Positions 45,102-56,381 are shown, numbered from the stretch's first letter. The stretch: DNA of 64,000 nucleotides from Convivina intestini (GCF_003096575.1 NZ_QEKT01000003.1:62001-126000), one strand, 5' to 3'. The notes: generated by a model from the sequence alone, not told the origin. Numbers and translations: made by a program.

Positions 45102-46637
45102 TTGAAATTTAGTGAATTAGGTTTGTCCCAAGATATTTTAGATGCAATTGCTACCCATGGTTATGTGGAAGCAACGCCCATCCAAGAAAAGACGATTCCG
45201 CTTACTTTAGCCGGTCGTGATGTTATCGGACAAGCACAAACTGGAACTGGAAAAACAGCAGCCTTTGGTTTGCCAATTTTGGAAAATATCGATTTAGATA
45301 ATCCCAATATCCAGGCGGCTATTATTTCACCAACTCGTGAATTAGCCATTCAGACGGCCGAAGAATTAAAAAAATTAGGCCACGATAAGCATGTTAATGT
45401 TCAAGTTGTCTTTGGTGGTTCTGACATTCGTCGTCAAATTCAACAGTTAAAGTCCCATCCTCAAATTTTGGTGGGAACCCCTGGTCGTTTACTAGACCAC
45501 ATTAAGCGTCATACTGTTAAGTTGGGTGATGTTAAGACTTTGGTTTTGGATGAAGCCGATGAAATGCTTAACATGGGATTTTTGGACGATATTGAAGCAA
45601 TTATTGCCGAAGTACCCGCTCAACGCCAAACATTGTTATTCTCTGCTACCATGCCAGCTGCTATTAAGCGGATTGGTGTGCAGTTTATGACTAATCCAGA
45701 ACACGTCCAAATTAAGGCTAAGCAGTTGACCACTGATTTGGTTGAACAATACTTTGTTCGAACTCGGCCGCAAGAAAAGTTTGATACATTAACTCGTATT
45801 TTTGATGTGCAAGCTCCCAAGCTAGGAATTGTCTTTGGTCGTACTAAGCGTCGTGTTGAAGAACTAGCCCGTGGTTTGGAAGCACGTGGCTATCATGCTG
45901 CTGGTTTGCACGGTGATTTAACTCAGCAAATGCGTTCACGGGTTTTGGATCAATTCAAAAACCACGAAATCAATCTTTTGGTAGCCACTGATGTGGCTGC
46001 GCGTGGATTAGATGTTAAAGATGTGACTCATGTCTATAACTTCGATATTCCCCAAGATCCTGAAAGCTACGTGCACCGTATTGGCCGTACTGGTCGTGCC
46101 GGGGCAGAAGGAACTTCTGTCACTTTGGTAGCACCAAATGAAATGGATTACCTTCGTGCCATTGAAGAATTAACTAAAAAGCGCATGGAGCCTTTGCGCC
46201 CAGCTACTTTACAGGAAGCACGGATTGGTCGGATCAATACCGCTGTTGGTGAAGTTGGTAAGTTGATTCATAGTGTTAATACAGAAGATATCCAGCATCA
46301 AACCAAGCAATTGTTGGAAGAATACTCAGCTGAACAATTAGCTGCCGCTTTGTTGGTTGATTTGGCTGGTTTGGACAAGCAAAACGCTCCGGTTGAAATT
46401 TCACGTGAGCGTCCATTGCCTCGTCGTCGTGGTGGTTCATCTTCTAACCGTCGTGGTGGCGGTGGTAGCTATGGTGATAAGCGTCGTCGTGGCAACGGCG
46501 GTGGCTATCGTGGTTCCCGTGGTGGTTCATCACATCATAGTGATCGTCGCGATCGTAATGACCGTGGCGGTAACCGCAGTGGTGGCTACCGTTCCAAGAG
46601 TTCTTCTCATGGCTTTACTGTTCGTGAAAAGGGTTAA
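45102..46637 (+). CDS. cshA: DEAD-box RNA helicase CshA-like
   Basis: A 511-residue RNA helicase: Q motif (FSELGLSQDIL...ATPIQ), Walker A AQTGTGKTAA, DEAD box VLDEADEMLNMG, SAT (LFSATMP), and HRIGRTGRAGAEG. After the core comes a ~70-residue Arg/Gly-rich tail (RRRGG, RRGGGGSYG, RGSRGG) for RNA binding. Start TTG 45102 is chosen because AAGGAG lies six bases upstream and MKFSELGLS matches family N-termini; the longer frame would begin inside the previous gene. It is associated with mRNA decay and cold growth in Firmicutes. Confidence 0.95.
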   Translation: MKFSELGLSQDILDAIATHGYVEATPIQEKTIPLTLAGRDVIGQAQTGTGKTAAFGLPILENIDLDNPNIQAAIISPTRELAIQTAEELKKLGHDKHVNVQVVFGGSDIRRQIQQLKSHPQILVGTPGRLLDHIKRHTVKLGDVKTLVLDEADEMLNMGFLDDIEAIIAEVPAQRQTLLFSATMPAAIKRIGVQFMTNPEHVQIKAKQLTTDLVEQYFVRTRPQEKFDTLTRIFDVQAPKLGIVFGRTKRRVEELARGLEARGYHAAGLHGDLTQQMRSRVLDQFKNHEINLLVATDVAARGLDVKDVTHVYNFDIPQDPESYVHRIGRTGRAGAEGTSVTLVAPNEMDYLRAIEELTKKRMEPLRPATLQEARIGRINTAVGEVGKLIHSVNTEDIQHQTKQLLEEYSAEQLAAALLVDLAGLDKQNAPVEISRERPLPRRRGGSSSNRRGGGGSYGDKRRRGNGGGYRGSRGGSSHHSDRRDRNDRGGNRSGGYRSKSSSHGFTVREKG

Positions 46638-46649
46638 TTAGTGTTTCTT

Positions 46650-46678
46650 AAAACCGTCCATTTATTGGGCGGTTTTCA
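46650..46678 (+). terminator. Terminator after cshA
   Basis: AAAACCGTCC (46650-46659), loop of seven, GGGCGGTTTT (46667-46676). Confidence 0.82.
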
Positions 46679-46693
46679 TTAGGATATAAAACG

Positions 46694-47887
46694 ATGAAAA
46701 CAGTAGCTGAAGCAATCAATTATATTCATAGTCGACCTAAATATGGGCAAGCCAATACGCTCAAACGAATGCACTGTTTGTTGGCCGTCTTAGGGCAACC
46801 CCAAGATCAATTGCCAGCTGTTATTCATGTGGCTGGTACTAATGGGAAGGGCTCAGTCGCTACGATGATTAGCCATATTTTAGTTGCTGCTGGCTATCAA
46901 ACTGGACTCTTTATTTCCCCCTTTGTGGTGGATTTTCGTGAACGTATTCAGTTAAATAACCAATGGATTGAACCAGCAGCTTTGCTGGCATATATCCAAA
47001 AGGTAGCTCAAGCAGTAAAAGCGGTTGAACAAAAGTTAGGCCAAGCCGGTGCACCGACGGAATTTGAAGTTTTAACGGCAATTATGATTTTATATTTTGC
47101 CAATCAACCTTTAGATGTGGCGGTTGTTGAAGTTGGTTTAGGTGGCTTATATGATTCAACCAATGTGTTACCAACTAGCCGGATTGCGGTTATTACCAGT
47201 TTAGCGTACGATCATTGTCAAATTTTAGGTAAAACCTTAAGCGAAATTGCCTATCAAAAGGCGGGGATTATCCATGATGATATGCAGGTAGTAGTCGGTA
47301 ATTTACCACCAGAAACTCTGCCAATTATTCAAGCGCACCATCAGCCAATTATTATCGGACAGGCTGGTGAGTTTGCACCAGGATTACCGGGAAAGTATCA
47401 AATTGAAAATACGGCGATTGCAGTAGCCGCAGTGCGCGCTTTTCAACCGGATTTATCTAAAGCAGTCATCGAAAGTGGTTTAACAGCTAGCCATTTTCCC
47501 GGTCGTTTTGAAAAAATTGCCCCCAATATTTTAATTGATGGCGCCCATAATGTTGCGGGATTAACAGCCTTGGTAGCAGCTTTAAAACAACGTTACCCTG
47601 GCAAAATTCGCCTAGTGATTGGTAGTTTGGCAGATAAAAATATTAGTGAATATTTACCCCAGCTAAGCGATGATGATCAATTTGAAATTATTTTAGTAAA
47701 TTTTCAGGGGGTCAATAACCGGCCCGGTTTAACGCTAGACCAGTTCCGACATCAATCGGGATTGACGGTGATTGATAACTGGGTTACATTGTTGCAGGTC
47801 CCTGTAAAAGATTTGACCGTTTTTACCGGATCTTTGTATTTTATAAGTGAAGTGAGGAGTGTTGTATGGCAGCAGAAAAACAACTAA
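46694..47887 (+). CDS. folC: Folylpolyglutamate synthase/dihydrofolate synthase FolC
   Basis: A 397-residue Mur-ligase-like enzyme adding glutamates to folates. Landmarks: YIHSRPKYGQANTLKRM, VAGTNGKGSVATMI (P-loop), GLFISPFVVDFRERIQLN, VEVGLGGLYDSTNV, FPGRFEKIAPNILIDGAHN. Only the folC gene of the folate pathway is present here, as often in folate-importing lactobacilli. Its last 22 bases overlap the start of the downstream MFS transporter gene. Confidence 0.95.
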   Translation: MKTVAEAINYIHSRPKYGQANTLKRMHCLLAVLGQPQDQLPAVIHVAGTNGKGSVATMISHILVAAGYQTGLFISPFVVDFRERIQLNNQWIEPAALLAYIQKVAQAVKAVEQKLGQAGAPTEFEVLTAIMILYFANQPLDVAVVEVGLGGLYDSTNVLPTSRIAVITSLAYDHCQILGKTLSEIAYQKAGIIHDDMQVVVGNLPPETLPIIQAHHQPIIIGQAGEFAPGLPGKYQIENTAIAVAAVRAFQPDLSKAVIESGLTASHFPGRFEKIAPNILIDGAHNVAGLTALVAALKQRYPGKIRLVIGSLADKNISEYLPQLSDDDQFEIILVNFQGVNNRPGLTLDQFRHQSGLTVIDNWVTLLQVPVKDLTVFTGSLYFISEVRSVVWQQKNN

Positions 47888-49260
47888 CGCCACGTTTAAT
47901 TTTAAGCATTTTATCAATTGCCTTGTTGGGATTTACTGATATTATGCTTGAAACGGCTTTAAATGTTAGTTTTCCAACCATCATGACTGAGTTAAGTGTT
48001 AATTCAGCTACGGTGCAGTGGTTAACTTCCGGAGTTATTTTGCTAACCAGTTTAGTCATTATTTTGTCTCCCTGGTTAAAAAAGAACTTTACTAACCGCA
48101 GTCAATTTATGGTTGCTGGTATTATTTCAGTGATCGGGATTGCCATTGATGCCGTTAGTGATAGTTTTTGGCTAATTTTATTTGGCCGACTTTTGCAAGG
48201 TATTGGTGGTGGGGTTGGCTTACCATTGATGAACAATGTGGTGTTTGAACAGGTACCAGAGCGTAAGCGGGGGACCATGATTGGCTTAGCCTCCTTGATT
48301 GTCTCTTTTGCACCGGCTTTAGGACCAGCTTTTGGTGGGTTTCTAACCGAACATTATGGTTGGCACATGGTCTTTTGGGTGGTTTTGCCGGTTCAAATTA
48401 TCTCCCTAGGATTGGGATGGTTTACTATCAAACAATTGGATCCTTTGGTCAAAGAAAAGCTTGATTTAATTGGCTGGATTCTACTTAGTACGTTCTTTGT
48501 GTCTGGTATTTTAGCCATTGAACACATTAGTTCACATGGCTTTACCGATCCTGTTAGCTTAGTAACCTTGACAATTATGTTATTGGGCTTGGTTGGCTAC
48601 TGCCTGTATGCTCGAAAGCAGACGCATCCTTTACTTGATTTAGCCATTTTTAAATCGAATATTTTTGCCTATGCGGTTGCGGCAGCCTTTACGATTCAAA
48701 CGATTAATTTGACTTTTAATTATGCTATCCCAATGGGATTGCAATTGGTTTTGCATCAAAGTTCACAGGTCGCTGGTTTTGCCCTTTTCCCTGGGGCAAT
48801 TGGCTTTGCCTTTATGTCAATTCTGTCGGGTAATTTATACGACCGTTATGGTGCTAAATTACCCAATGCGCTGGGATTAAGTTTATTTGGCGCTGGCATG
48901 TTATGGATGGTATTAATGCCCTTTACCGTTTTGAATATGACGCTTGGATTTGGTTTAGTACAACTTGGCGCTGGTTGCTGGTTTGGTAATAACATGACCA
49001 ATGCCGTTAGTCATGTAGCCCGTAAATTCCACAGTGCTGGTAATTCTATTTTTGCAGCTAGTAATAACTACTCGGCAGCGATTGGGATTGCTTTAGCAGC
49101 CGGAATTATTTCGGCCTTTCAGAGTCAATCGACTAATATTGCCCAAGCGACTGAAACTGCTATTAGCTGGACTTATCGGCTAGATTTGCTCTTGATGGTT
49201 TTTGCCTTTGCCTTTTCGATTATCGCGATTCGCAATAGTTATCGAACAAAGACAGACTAA
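47866..49260 (+). CDS. MFS multidrug transporter, DHA2 (14-TM) family
   Basis: A 464-residue membrane protein with about 14 hydrophobic segments. Motif A is degenerate, motif C is recognisable as ASLIVSFAPALGPAFGGFL, and early LSVNSATVQWLTSGVIL is typical of EmrB/QacA/LmrB-like drug:H+ antiporters. GAGGAG at 47851-47856 precedes ATG 47866, which lies inside folC. Substrates are not readable. Confidence 0.9.
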   Translation: MAAEKQLTPRLILSILSIALLGFTDIMLETALNVSFPTIMTELSVNSATVQWLTSGVILLTSLVIILSPWLKKNFTNRSQFMVAGIISVIGIAIDAVSDSFWLILFGRLLQGIGGGVGLPLMNNVVFEQVPERKRGTMIGLASLIVSFAPALGPAFGGFLTEHYGWHMVFWVVLPVQIISLGLGWFTIKQLDPLVKEKLDLIGWILLSTFFVSGILAIEHISSHGFTDPVSLVTLTIMLLGLVGYCLYARKQTHPLLDLAIFKSNIFAYAVAAAFTIQTINLTFNYAIPMGLQLVLHQSSQVAGFALFPGAIGFAFMSILSGNLYDRYGAKLPNALGLSLFGAGMLWMVLMPFTVLNMTLGFGLVQLGAGCWFGNNMTNAVSHVARKFHSAGNSIFAASNNYSAAIGIALAAGIISAFQSQSTNIAQATETAISWTYRLDLLLMVFAFAFSIIAIRNSYRTKTD

Positions 49261-49294
49261 TTACGTATTATGACTTGTCAGGAGAAAACAAGTT

Positions 49295-49903
49295 ATGATA
49301 TTAGCCCAAGTACAACAATTTTACGAAAGTTTAGGTCATCCGCCACGCCACGAATTGGCAACTTTTCAACGTTATTTTCCCCACGACTATAGTCTTAATG
49401 AAATTGATGATGAAACAGCACAGACATTTATTGCCCATAATCCAAGCGCTAATCAGGCCTTACTGCTTGGGATTAGTATTGGACAGCAAGTGGTCAAAGC
49501 ACGGCGGCCCAGCCTATTAAGTGCTCAGCACTCAGCAACTTTTGGCCATTTTGCTCAAAAAGAAATCGGTGGACAAGCTCAAGAACAGCTCTGTCTAGCC
49601 ATGGTGGATACACAGTTAAATGTCATTGGCTGGGAGGTAGTTTTTGTGGGGACTTTAACCCAGGTTACCGCCTCGCCCCGCGAAATTTTTCAACGAGCTC
49701 TAAAGGCTAATGCCTATGCAATCATCATGGTTCATAATCACCCGAGTGGCAATGTTCATCCTTCAGCGCATGATTTATCTTTCTCTCAAAAATTATTTGA
49801 GTTGGGTAAAACTATGAACCTACCGCTTTTAGATTCCTTCATTGTTTCTCAACAGGATTATTGGAGTATGATCGAAAATCAGCAATTAGAACGTTTAGCT
49901 TAA
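49295..49903 (+). CDS. radC: RadC-family JAMM/MPN+ protein
   Basis: A 202-residue protein with the complete JAMM zinc motif HNHPSGNVHPSAHD preceded by REIFQRALKANAYAIIMV. The N-terminal helix-hairpin-helix half is shorter and more diverged than in standard RadC (~225 residues). The family was named for a repair phenotype later questioned; its biochemical function is unsettled. GGAG lies ten bases before ATG. Its own terminator overlaps its last codons. Confidence 0.9.
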   Translation: MILAQVQQFYESLGHPPRHELATFQRYFPHDYSLNEIDDETAQTFIAHNPSANQALLLGISIGQQVVKARRPSLLSAQHSATFGHFAQKEIGGQAQEQLCLAMVDTQLNVIGWEVVFVGTLTQVTASPREIFQRALKANAYAIIMVHNHPSGNVHPSAHDLSFSQKLFELGKTMNLPLLDSFIVSQQDYWSMIENQQLERLA

Positions 49904-49922
49904 ATCGCTAAACGTTTTTTAT
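49890..49922 (+). terminator. Terminator overlapping the 3' end of radC
   Basis: AACGTTTAGC (49890-49899) encodes the last residues; GCTAAACGTT (49907-49916) and a T run follow the stop. Confidence 0.85.
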
Positions 49923-49991
49923 TTTAAGCAGTTTGAAAAATGGTAAAATGACCATGAACCGACAAGAATATAGTAAAGAGCTGAAAATACG

Positions 49992-50957
49992 ATGAAACCA
50001 AAAATTGTAATCATTGGGGGAGGGTCTGGTTTACCAGTCATCATTCGCCCCTTAATTAAATATGATATCGATCTATCAGCCATTGTGACAGTTGCCGATG
50101 ATGGTGGATCTAGTGGCGTTTTGCGCAATTATATTAACATTGTGCCACCGGGGGATATTCGCAATATCTTAGCCGCTATGGCTGATGTTGATCCAGAAAT
50201 TTTGAAAATTTTCCAATACCGTTTTAACTCCCAAGACGATTTTTTTGCCCAGCATGCAGTTGGTAATTTATTAATTGCCGCTATGACTGAAATGTATGGC
50301 AATATCTTTGATGCGGTACAAAAGTTATCAATTCTTTTAAAAATTAAGGGCCATATTTATCCAGTAGCCAATGAGCCCCTGGTGTTAAATGCTCGTTTTG
50401 ATGATGGGCAGCAATTAACCGGTGAGGCTGAAATTACAGCTGCTCATAAAGCCATCCAAGAAGTCTGGGTTACCAATGAAGATGCCAAGCGCCCGGTTCA
50501 TGCCTCGCCAGATGTGGTGGAGGCCATTTTGGCCGCTGATATGATTGTTTATGGTCCAGGAAGCTTGTTTACTTCCATTTTACCCAATGTAGTTTTGCCA
50601 GAAGTACGTCAATCCCTACAGCAGATCGCTGCTAAACAAGTCTATATTGCTAATATTATGACCCAAAAGGGTGAAACCGATGCTTATACTGATGCCCAGC
50701 ATTTAGCAGCCTTGAATCGGCACATTGGCCAGCCAGTGATTAACTATCTCTTAACTAATGCCAGCCCGGTTCCTGCCGATTTTGTCGATTATCAAAAGTG
50801 GACCGAGCTTTCCCAACAGGTTGTGCAAGATCCAATCGGTGTAAAAAAACAAGGAGCCATTTCGTTATCGGGCGACTATTTACAGTTACGCGATGCAGGA
50901 GCCTTTCATGATGGTCAAAAGGTGAGTGCGGAACTAATGAAAATTTTGGAGTTGTAA
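49992..50957 (+). CDS. yvcK: YvcK/CofD-like gluconeogenesis and cell-shape factor
   Basis: A 321-residue protein: N-terminal nucleotide-sugar-binding loop [64 protein letters not shown]. YvcK binds UDP-sugars and controls carbon flow and wall synthesis in Bacillus. It is followed by whiA with one intervening base. rapZ (yvcJ), which normally precedes it, is absent; radC occupies that side. The Shine-Dalgarno is weak. Confidence 0.95.
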   Translation: MKPKIVIIGGGSGLPVIIRPLIKYDIDLSAIVTVADDGGSSGVLRNYINIVPPGDIRNILAAMADVDPEILKIFQYRFNSQDDFFAQHAVGNLLIAAMTEMYGNIFDAVQKLSILLKIKGHIYPVANEPLVLNARFDDGQQLTGEAEITAAHKAIQEVWVTNEDAKRPVHASPDVVEAILAADMIVYGPGSLFTSILPNVVLPEVRQSLQQIAAKQVYIANIMTQKGETDAYTDAQHLAALNRHIGQPVINYLLTNASPVPADFVDYQKWTELSQQVVQDPIGVKKQGAISLSGDYLQLRDAGAFHDGQKVSAELMKILEL

Positions 50958-50958
50958 T

Positions 50959-51903
50959 ATGTCATATGCCGCAGAAGTAAAAAAAGAGTTGACTAGTTTA
51001 ATTGTGGATAACGGCAATGCCAAGGCAGAATTATCCGCGTTAATGCGGATGAATGGGGTAAATCAGCTAGGTTCTAACCAGGCCATCAACATCCAAACTG
51101 AAAACGCTGCGATTGCCCGACGAATCTACACGCTCTTGAAACAAATTTATCCTACGGCTAGTGTGGAAGTGACTGTTACAGAACAATTACATTTAAATCA
51201 GCATAAGTCTTTTGGCGTGCGATTAAGTACCCAAGTTGATGAAATTCTAGCAGATTTAGGGGTGGACCCCTTTGGTATTAATCAAGAAATTCCTAGTCGG
51301 ATCTTGAATCAACCCAAAAAGAAGCGTTCGTTTTTACGCGGGGCTTTTTTGGCTGCTGGTTCGGTAAATTCGCCCGAAAAAGCAAATTATCATTTGGAAA
51401 TTTACACGAACCATGAAGACCTGGTGGAACAATTATTAAGTTTGATGCAAGAGTTTGCTTTACCAGCTAAAATTATTGACCGGCATACTGGTTTTATCGT
51501 TTATCTCAAACGCGCAGAAAAAATAGTAGATTTCCTATCGACCATTGGGGCAACTCAGTCGATGTTACGTTACGAAGATATTCGGATGATGCGGGATATG
51601 CGTAATTCAGTCAATCGTTTAGTTAACGCGGAAACGGCTAATATGCAAAAGACAGCGATTGCGGCCAATAAACAATTGGCTCAGATTGCTTTGATTGAAG
51701 AAGAATTGGGAAGTTTAAGTCTTTTGCCTCCCAAATTAGAAGCGCTAGCCAAAGTGCGTCGGCAACATCCAGATGAATCACTGGGTGAACTAGGTAATCT
51801 TTTAGAAATTAGCAAGTCGGGTGCCAACCACCGAATGCGTAAATTGACTAATTTGGCCGAGAAAATTCAGACCGGACAGTCGTATGATTTGTCGAAATTA
51901 TAA
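50959..51903 (+). CDS. whiA: DNA-binding protein WhiA
   Basis: A 314-residue protein: N-terminal LAGLIDADG-derived domain ([38 protein letters not shown]), then a C-terminal helix-turn-helix ([25 protein letters not shown]). In Firmicutes it affects chromosome segregation and division. The start overlaps the yvcK end region (one base between), consistent with one transcript. Confidence 0.96.
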   Translation: MSYAAEVKKELTSLIVDNGNAKAELSALMRMNGVNQLGSNQAINIQTENAAIARRIYTLLKQIYPTASVEVTVTEQLHLNQHKSFGVRLSTQVDEILADLGVDPFGINQEIPSRILNQPKKKRSFLRGAFLAAGSVNSPEKANYHLEIYTNHEDLVEQLLSLMQEFALPAKIIDRHTGFIVYLKRAEKIVDFLSTIGATQSMLRYEDIRMMRDMRNSVNRLVNAETANMQKTAIAANKQLAQIALIEEELGSLSLLPPKLEALAKVRRQHPDESLGELGNLLEISKSGANHRMRKLTNLAEKIQTGQSYDLSKL

Positions 51904-51917
51904 ACCATCAGGATCAT

Positions 51918-51946
51918 TGTTGGAATTAAATAAAATACGTTATAAT
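51918..51946 (+). promoter_or_regulatory. Promoter of clpP
   Basis: TATAAT (51941-51946) with TTGTTG (51918-51923) 17 bases upstream. No CtsR heptad pair or CIRCE element is visible nearby, unlike many Firmicute clpP genes. Confidence 0.6.
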
Positions 51947-51995
51947 GAATGTTTAATGTGACAGATTAAATCATGAAATAAAAGGAGTACAGACT

Positions 51996-52598
51996 ATGTG
52001 GCCAGGTGTAATTGAACAGACTGCCAATGGACGGGAAAGTTATGATTTACCTTCTCGTTTGTTAAAAGATCGAATTATTTTAGTACAAGGCGAGGTTGAA
52101 GATGGTATGGCTACTTCAATCGTAGCCCAGCTACTATTCTTAGAAGCACAAGACCCAGATAAAGAAATTTCTATGTATATCAATTCTCCTGGTGGTTCGG
52201 TGACCGCTGGTCTATCAATTACTGATACCATGAACTTTATTAAGGCGCCGGTAACGACGATTGTGATGGGCCTAGCTGCCTCCATGGGAACCATTATTGC
52301 CGCATCAGGTGAAAAGGGTCATCGCTTCATGTTGCCCAATGCGGAATACTTGATTCACCAACCAATGGGTGGTGCTGCTGGTGGTACGCAACAAACTGAT
52401 ATGGCCATCATCGCTGAACAATTAACTAAGACGCGGGCTAAGTTAAATAAGATTTTAGCCGATGCTTCTGGTAAAGATTTGGCTACGATTGCTCACGACA
52501 CTGAACGTGACAATTGGATGAGCGCCCAAGAGACCTTAGACTATGGTTTTATTGATGGTATCTTAGAAAAATCAGGACAAAATCCAATTAGTAAGTAA
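51996..52598 (+). CDS. clpP: ATP-dependent Clp protease proteolytic subunit ClpP
   Basis: A 200-residue serine peptidase forming the tetradecameric chamber used by ClpX and ClpC/E. Catalytic Ser in [14 protein letters not shown], His in [10 protein letters not shown], Asp in the ERDNWM region ([12 protein letters not shown]). Start ATG 51996 with AAAAGGAG. Position after whiA is conserved in lactobacilli. Confidence 0.97.
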   Translation: MWPGVIEQTANGRESYDLPSRLLKDRIILVQGEVEDGMATSIVAQLLFLEAQDPDKEISMYINSPGGSVTAGLSITDTMNFIKAPVTTIVMGLAASMGTIIAASGEKGHRFMLPNAEYLIHQPMGGAAGGTQQTDMAIIAEQLTKTRAKLNKILADASGKDLATIAHDTERDNWMSAQETLDYGFIDGILEKSGQNPISK

Positions 52599-52633
52599 AC
52601 GATCTGATAGATGCTTTTTGCTGCTGTCAGGCG

Positions 52634-53681
<1,048 letters not shown>

Positions 53682-53693
53682 GTATCAGTGAAA

Positions 53694-53717
53694 TTCCCCC
53701 GGCTAACGGGGTTTTTT
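53694..53717 (+). terminator. Terminator after ldhD
   Basis: CCCCG, loop GCTAA, CGGGG (53697-53711), followed by six T. Confidence 0.82.
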
Positions 53718-53743
53718 ACTGTTTTTGGAGAGGGAGAATAGAA

Positions 53744-54895
53744 ATGTCAGATGCTACTTTTAATGGTGATAGTCGTTTCACCGTAAAAGAGTTTTTCTTT
53801 AAGGTTTTGAGTGGTTCAGCTCAAGGAATCTTGATTGGAGTTTTGCCTTCAGCGGTAATGAAGTACATTATCCATTTTTCAGGACTCGGTAACACTGCCT
53901 TGGGAGCTAATTTTACAGCCATTCTGACCTTGTTTACGTCAATGATTCCATTTTTGATTGGAATGGCGGTTGCGATGCAATTCCACATGAAGAGTTTGGA
54001 TACTGGGGTAGTCGCAATTGCAACCATGGCCGCTTCCAACTCAATTCAATGGGTAATGCTGGCTAAAGGTACGCTACATCCAATGACCTCACAGGCGGTT
54101 AAAGTACCAACGCGCTTGTTTGTTGCTAATGGCGCTGGGGATGTGATTAATGCCATGATTGTTGCTGGTTTGGCAGTTTTGGTTACCTGGTTAATCGCCC
54201 GGTACCTAGATGGTTTTGGTTCCATTGCTATTATTTTGAGCCCAATTTTAGTCGGGGGTGGTGTTGGTCTTGTTGGCAAGACCATCGCTCCTTATGTTGG
54301 TCATCTAACGACTTGGATTGGTGATGGGGTTGAACTCTTCACCAAATTAGCACCAATTCCAATGGCAGTTTTGATTGCCATGGCCTTTGCTATTATTATT
54401 ATTACACCGGTTTCTACGGTAGGAATTGCCTTAGCCATTAGCCTGCATGGCATTGGTTCAGGAGCTGCGGCGATGGGTGTTGTGGCAACGACAGTGGTCT
54501 TATTAATTAACTCTTGGCAGGTTAACAAGCGTGGAACTACTTTGGCCATTGCTTTGGGTGCTATGAAGGGGATGATGCCTTCAGTTTTCGCCAAGCCGAT
54601 TACGATTGTGCCATTTTTGATTACTGCGGCTTTGAGCGGTATTCCGGTCGCTTTGTTTAACATTCAAGGTACGCCTACGACAGCTGGATTTGGTTATATC
54701 GGTTTGGTATCACCAATTCAGTCAATGATTAAAGATCCAGCCGTACCATTGGGTGTGATGAATCATTTCATTACACCTGTCGTTGCGGTAATCGCTTGGT
54801 TAGTAGTACCAGTTATTGCTGGTTTCATTGCGCAGTGGATTTGCTGCAAGTGGTTAAAGCTTTATCAACCAAGTGATTTTAAGCAAGAATTATAA
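53744..54895 (+). CDS. Orphan PTS EIIC-like membrane protein (PF13303 type)
   Basis: A 383-residue polytopic membrane protein with about nine or ten hydrophobic segments, Gly-rich (SPILVGGGVGLVGKTIAPYVG, ITPVSTVGIALAISLHGIGSGAAAMG). The overall pattern matches the stand-alone PTS_EIIC_2 group. No IIA or IIB domain is fused or adjacent, so PTS-dependent sugar transport is doubtful and the substrate is unknown. GGGAG precedes ATG. It lies downstream of ldhD, but a terminator separates them. Confidence 0.85.
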   Translation: MSDATFNGDSRFTVKEFFFKVLSGSAQGILIGVLPSAVMKYIIHFSGLGNTALGANFTAILTLFTSMIPFLIGMAVAMQFHMKSLDTGVVAIATMAASNSIQWVMLAKGTLHPMTSQAVKVPTRLFVANGAGDVINAMIVAGLAVLVTWLIARYLDGFGSIAIILSPILVGGGVGLVGKTIAPYVGHLTTWIGDGVELFTKLAPIPMAVLIAMAFAIIIITPVSTVGIALAISLHGIGSGAAAMGVVATTVVLLINSWQVNKRGTTLAIALGAMKGMMPSVFAKPITIVPFLITAALSGIPVALFNIQGTPTTAGFGYIGLVSPIQSMIKDPAVPLGVMNHFITPVVAVIAWLVVPVIAGFIAQWICCKWLKLYQPSDFKQEL

Positions 54896-54905
54896 TTCGT
54901 TTAGT

Positions 54906-54934
54906 AAGCTAGATAGCTATATCTAGCTTTTTTT
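54906..54934 (+). terminator. Terminator after the EIIC-like gene
   Basis: AAGCTAGATA and TATCTAGCTT arms around a short loop, then seven T. Confidence 0.88.
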
Positions 54935-55021
54935 ATGGGAAAAATTAGAAAAGTATCCCCAACTATAAATCTCCATGATAGAATAAAAGCTATTAGATTA
55001 GAAATAGGGAGTTTGAGTGTG

Positions 55022-56341
55022 ATGGAAAAACAACAATTACACCGCGGTTTTGGATTGTGGGCATCACTGTCGCTGGTCATTGGGACGATTATTGGATCAG
55101 GGATCTTCTTTAAGCAAGGGAGTGTGTTACAGGTTGCTGGTAATACAACCACGGCGATGTGGGCCTGGTTTGCCGGAGGGATTTTAACCTTAGCTTCGGG
55201 GATGAGTGTCGCTGAGGTTGGTTCTCAAATGGCTAAAACCGGTGGTATCTACCACTATATTGAACAGCTTTATGGCCGTACCTTGGGTTACTTAGCTGGT
55301 TGGATGCAGGTTGTCTTTTACGGCCCAGCCATGATGGGGGCGATTTCAGCCTATTTCGGCGTTTTATTTGTGGCTATGTTTGGCTTGCCTGGTCACTATT
55401 CAATTTGGATTGGGATGGCCGCTTTGGCCTGTGTGGGTTTGATTAATTCGATTCCCAACCGCTTTAGTGCCGGTTTCCAGATGGTCACCACGGCCATTAA
55501 GTTATTGCCAATTATGGCATTAATTGTTTTTGGCCTATTTTTTGGCCATCACGACGCCTTGGGTCAAACGGTTACAACAATCGGTCATACCAGTGGTGGT
55601 GGGTTTGGGGTGGCTGTCTTGGCTACTCTATTTGCCTATGATGGTTGGGTTACGCTAGCCAATATTAGCGGAGAAATTAAGAACCCGCAAAAAACCTTAC
55701 CACGAGCAATTGTTTTTGGAATTTTGTTAGTAATTGTGGCCTATGTGGGGGTTAGTTTTGGCGTTTATCGTAGTCTTACCGCCAATCAAATTGCTAGTTT
55801 GGGTGAAAATACAACCCTAGCCATGGCAACTAATGCCTTTGGCTACTGGGGCGGGCGACTTCTTAGTGTCGCAATTTTGATTTCCTTGTTGGGGACTTTA
55901 AATGGTAAGGTGGTTTCCTTTCCACGGGTTCTTTATGCGATGGCTGATAATGGGGATTTCTTGTTTGCTAACATTTTTAGAAGCCTTCATCATCGTTCTA
56001 AAACACCAAATGCGGCGATTTGGTTAATGATTGGGATTGCCTTTTTGATGATTTTCTTTACTAATCCTGACCAGTTATCCAACTACGCTGTCTTTGTGAC
56101 ATTTTTGTTCTATATTTTAGTGTTAGCTGGGACCTTTATCTTAAGAAAACGAGATCCACAGGGATTAAATCGTAGTTTCTCGATGCCGCTTTATCCGCTG
56201 GTACCGATTGTAGCGATTGTGGGTTCCTTGTATATTGAAGTTTCTGAAATCATGCATGATTTTCAGGGCGTCCTTATTTCGGTTTTGATTGTCTTGTTGG
56301 GCTATCCGGTTTTATTGTATCTACGTAATAAACAAAAATAA
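55022..56341 (+). CDS. APC-family amino acid permease (SteT/LAT-like)
   Basis: A 439-residue transporter with about 12 hydrophobic segments. TM1 carries the APC substrate motif IGTIIGSGIFFKQGSV; AEVGSQMAKTGGIYHYI and LFAYDGWVTLANISGEIKNPQKTLP are typical of the L-amino-acid transporter branch. ATG 55022 is chosen for its family-like N-terminus (MEKQQLHRGFGLW); GTG 55019 is an alternative, and the longer frame from 54935 begins at the preceding terminator. GGGAG lies at 55007-55011. A serine/threonine or similar exchange role is inferred. Confidence 0.92.
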   Translation: MEKQQLHRGFGLWASLSLVIGTIIGSGIFFKQGSVLQVAGNTTTAMWAWFAGGILTLASGMSVAEVGSQMAKTGGIYHYIEQLYGRTLGYLAGWMQVVFYGPAMMGAISAYFGVLFVAMFGLPGHYSIWIGMAALACVGLINSIPNRFSAGFQMVTTAIKLLPIMALIVFGLFFGHHDALGQTVTTIGHTSGGGFGVAVLATLFAYDGWVTLANISGEIKNPQKTLPRAIVFGILLVIVAYVGVSFGVYRSLTANQIASLGENTTLAMATNAFGYWGGRLLSVAILISLLGTLNGKVVSFPRVLYAMADNGDFLFANIFRSLHHRSKTPNAAIWLMIGIAFLMIFFTNPDQLSNYAVFVTFLFYILVLAGTFILRKRDPQGLNRSFSMPLYPLVPIVAIVGSLYIEVSEIMHDFQGVLISVLIVLLGYPVLLYLRNKQK

Positions 56342-56345
56342 TTCA

Positions 56346-56381
56346 CAATAGGCTAAATTAGATTTTTAGCCTATTTTTTTA
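56346..56381 (+). terminator. Terminator after the APC permease gene
   Basis: AATAGGCTAAA pairs with TTTAGCCTATT, followed by T. Confidence 0.85.

Noticed and set aside
46357-46641. Val-rich 94-codon frame in the cshA tail
   Set aside because: Frame shift of the Arg/Gly-rich repeat codons; low-complexity artefact.
51904-51995. CtsR or CIRCE operator upstream of clpP
   Set aside because: No GGTCAAA-type heptads or CIRCE inverted repeat could be found in the leader.
54301-54663. 120-codon minus-strand frame inside the EIIC-like gene
   Set aside because: Shadow of a hydrophobic coding region, with no ribosome-binding site.
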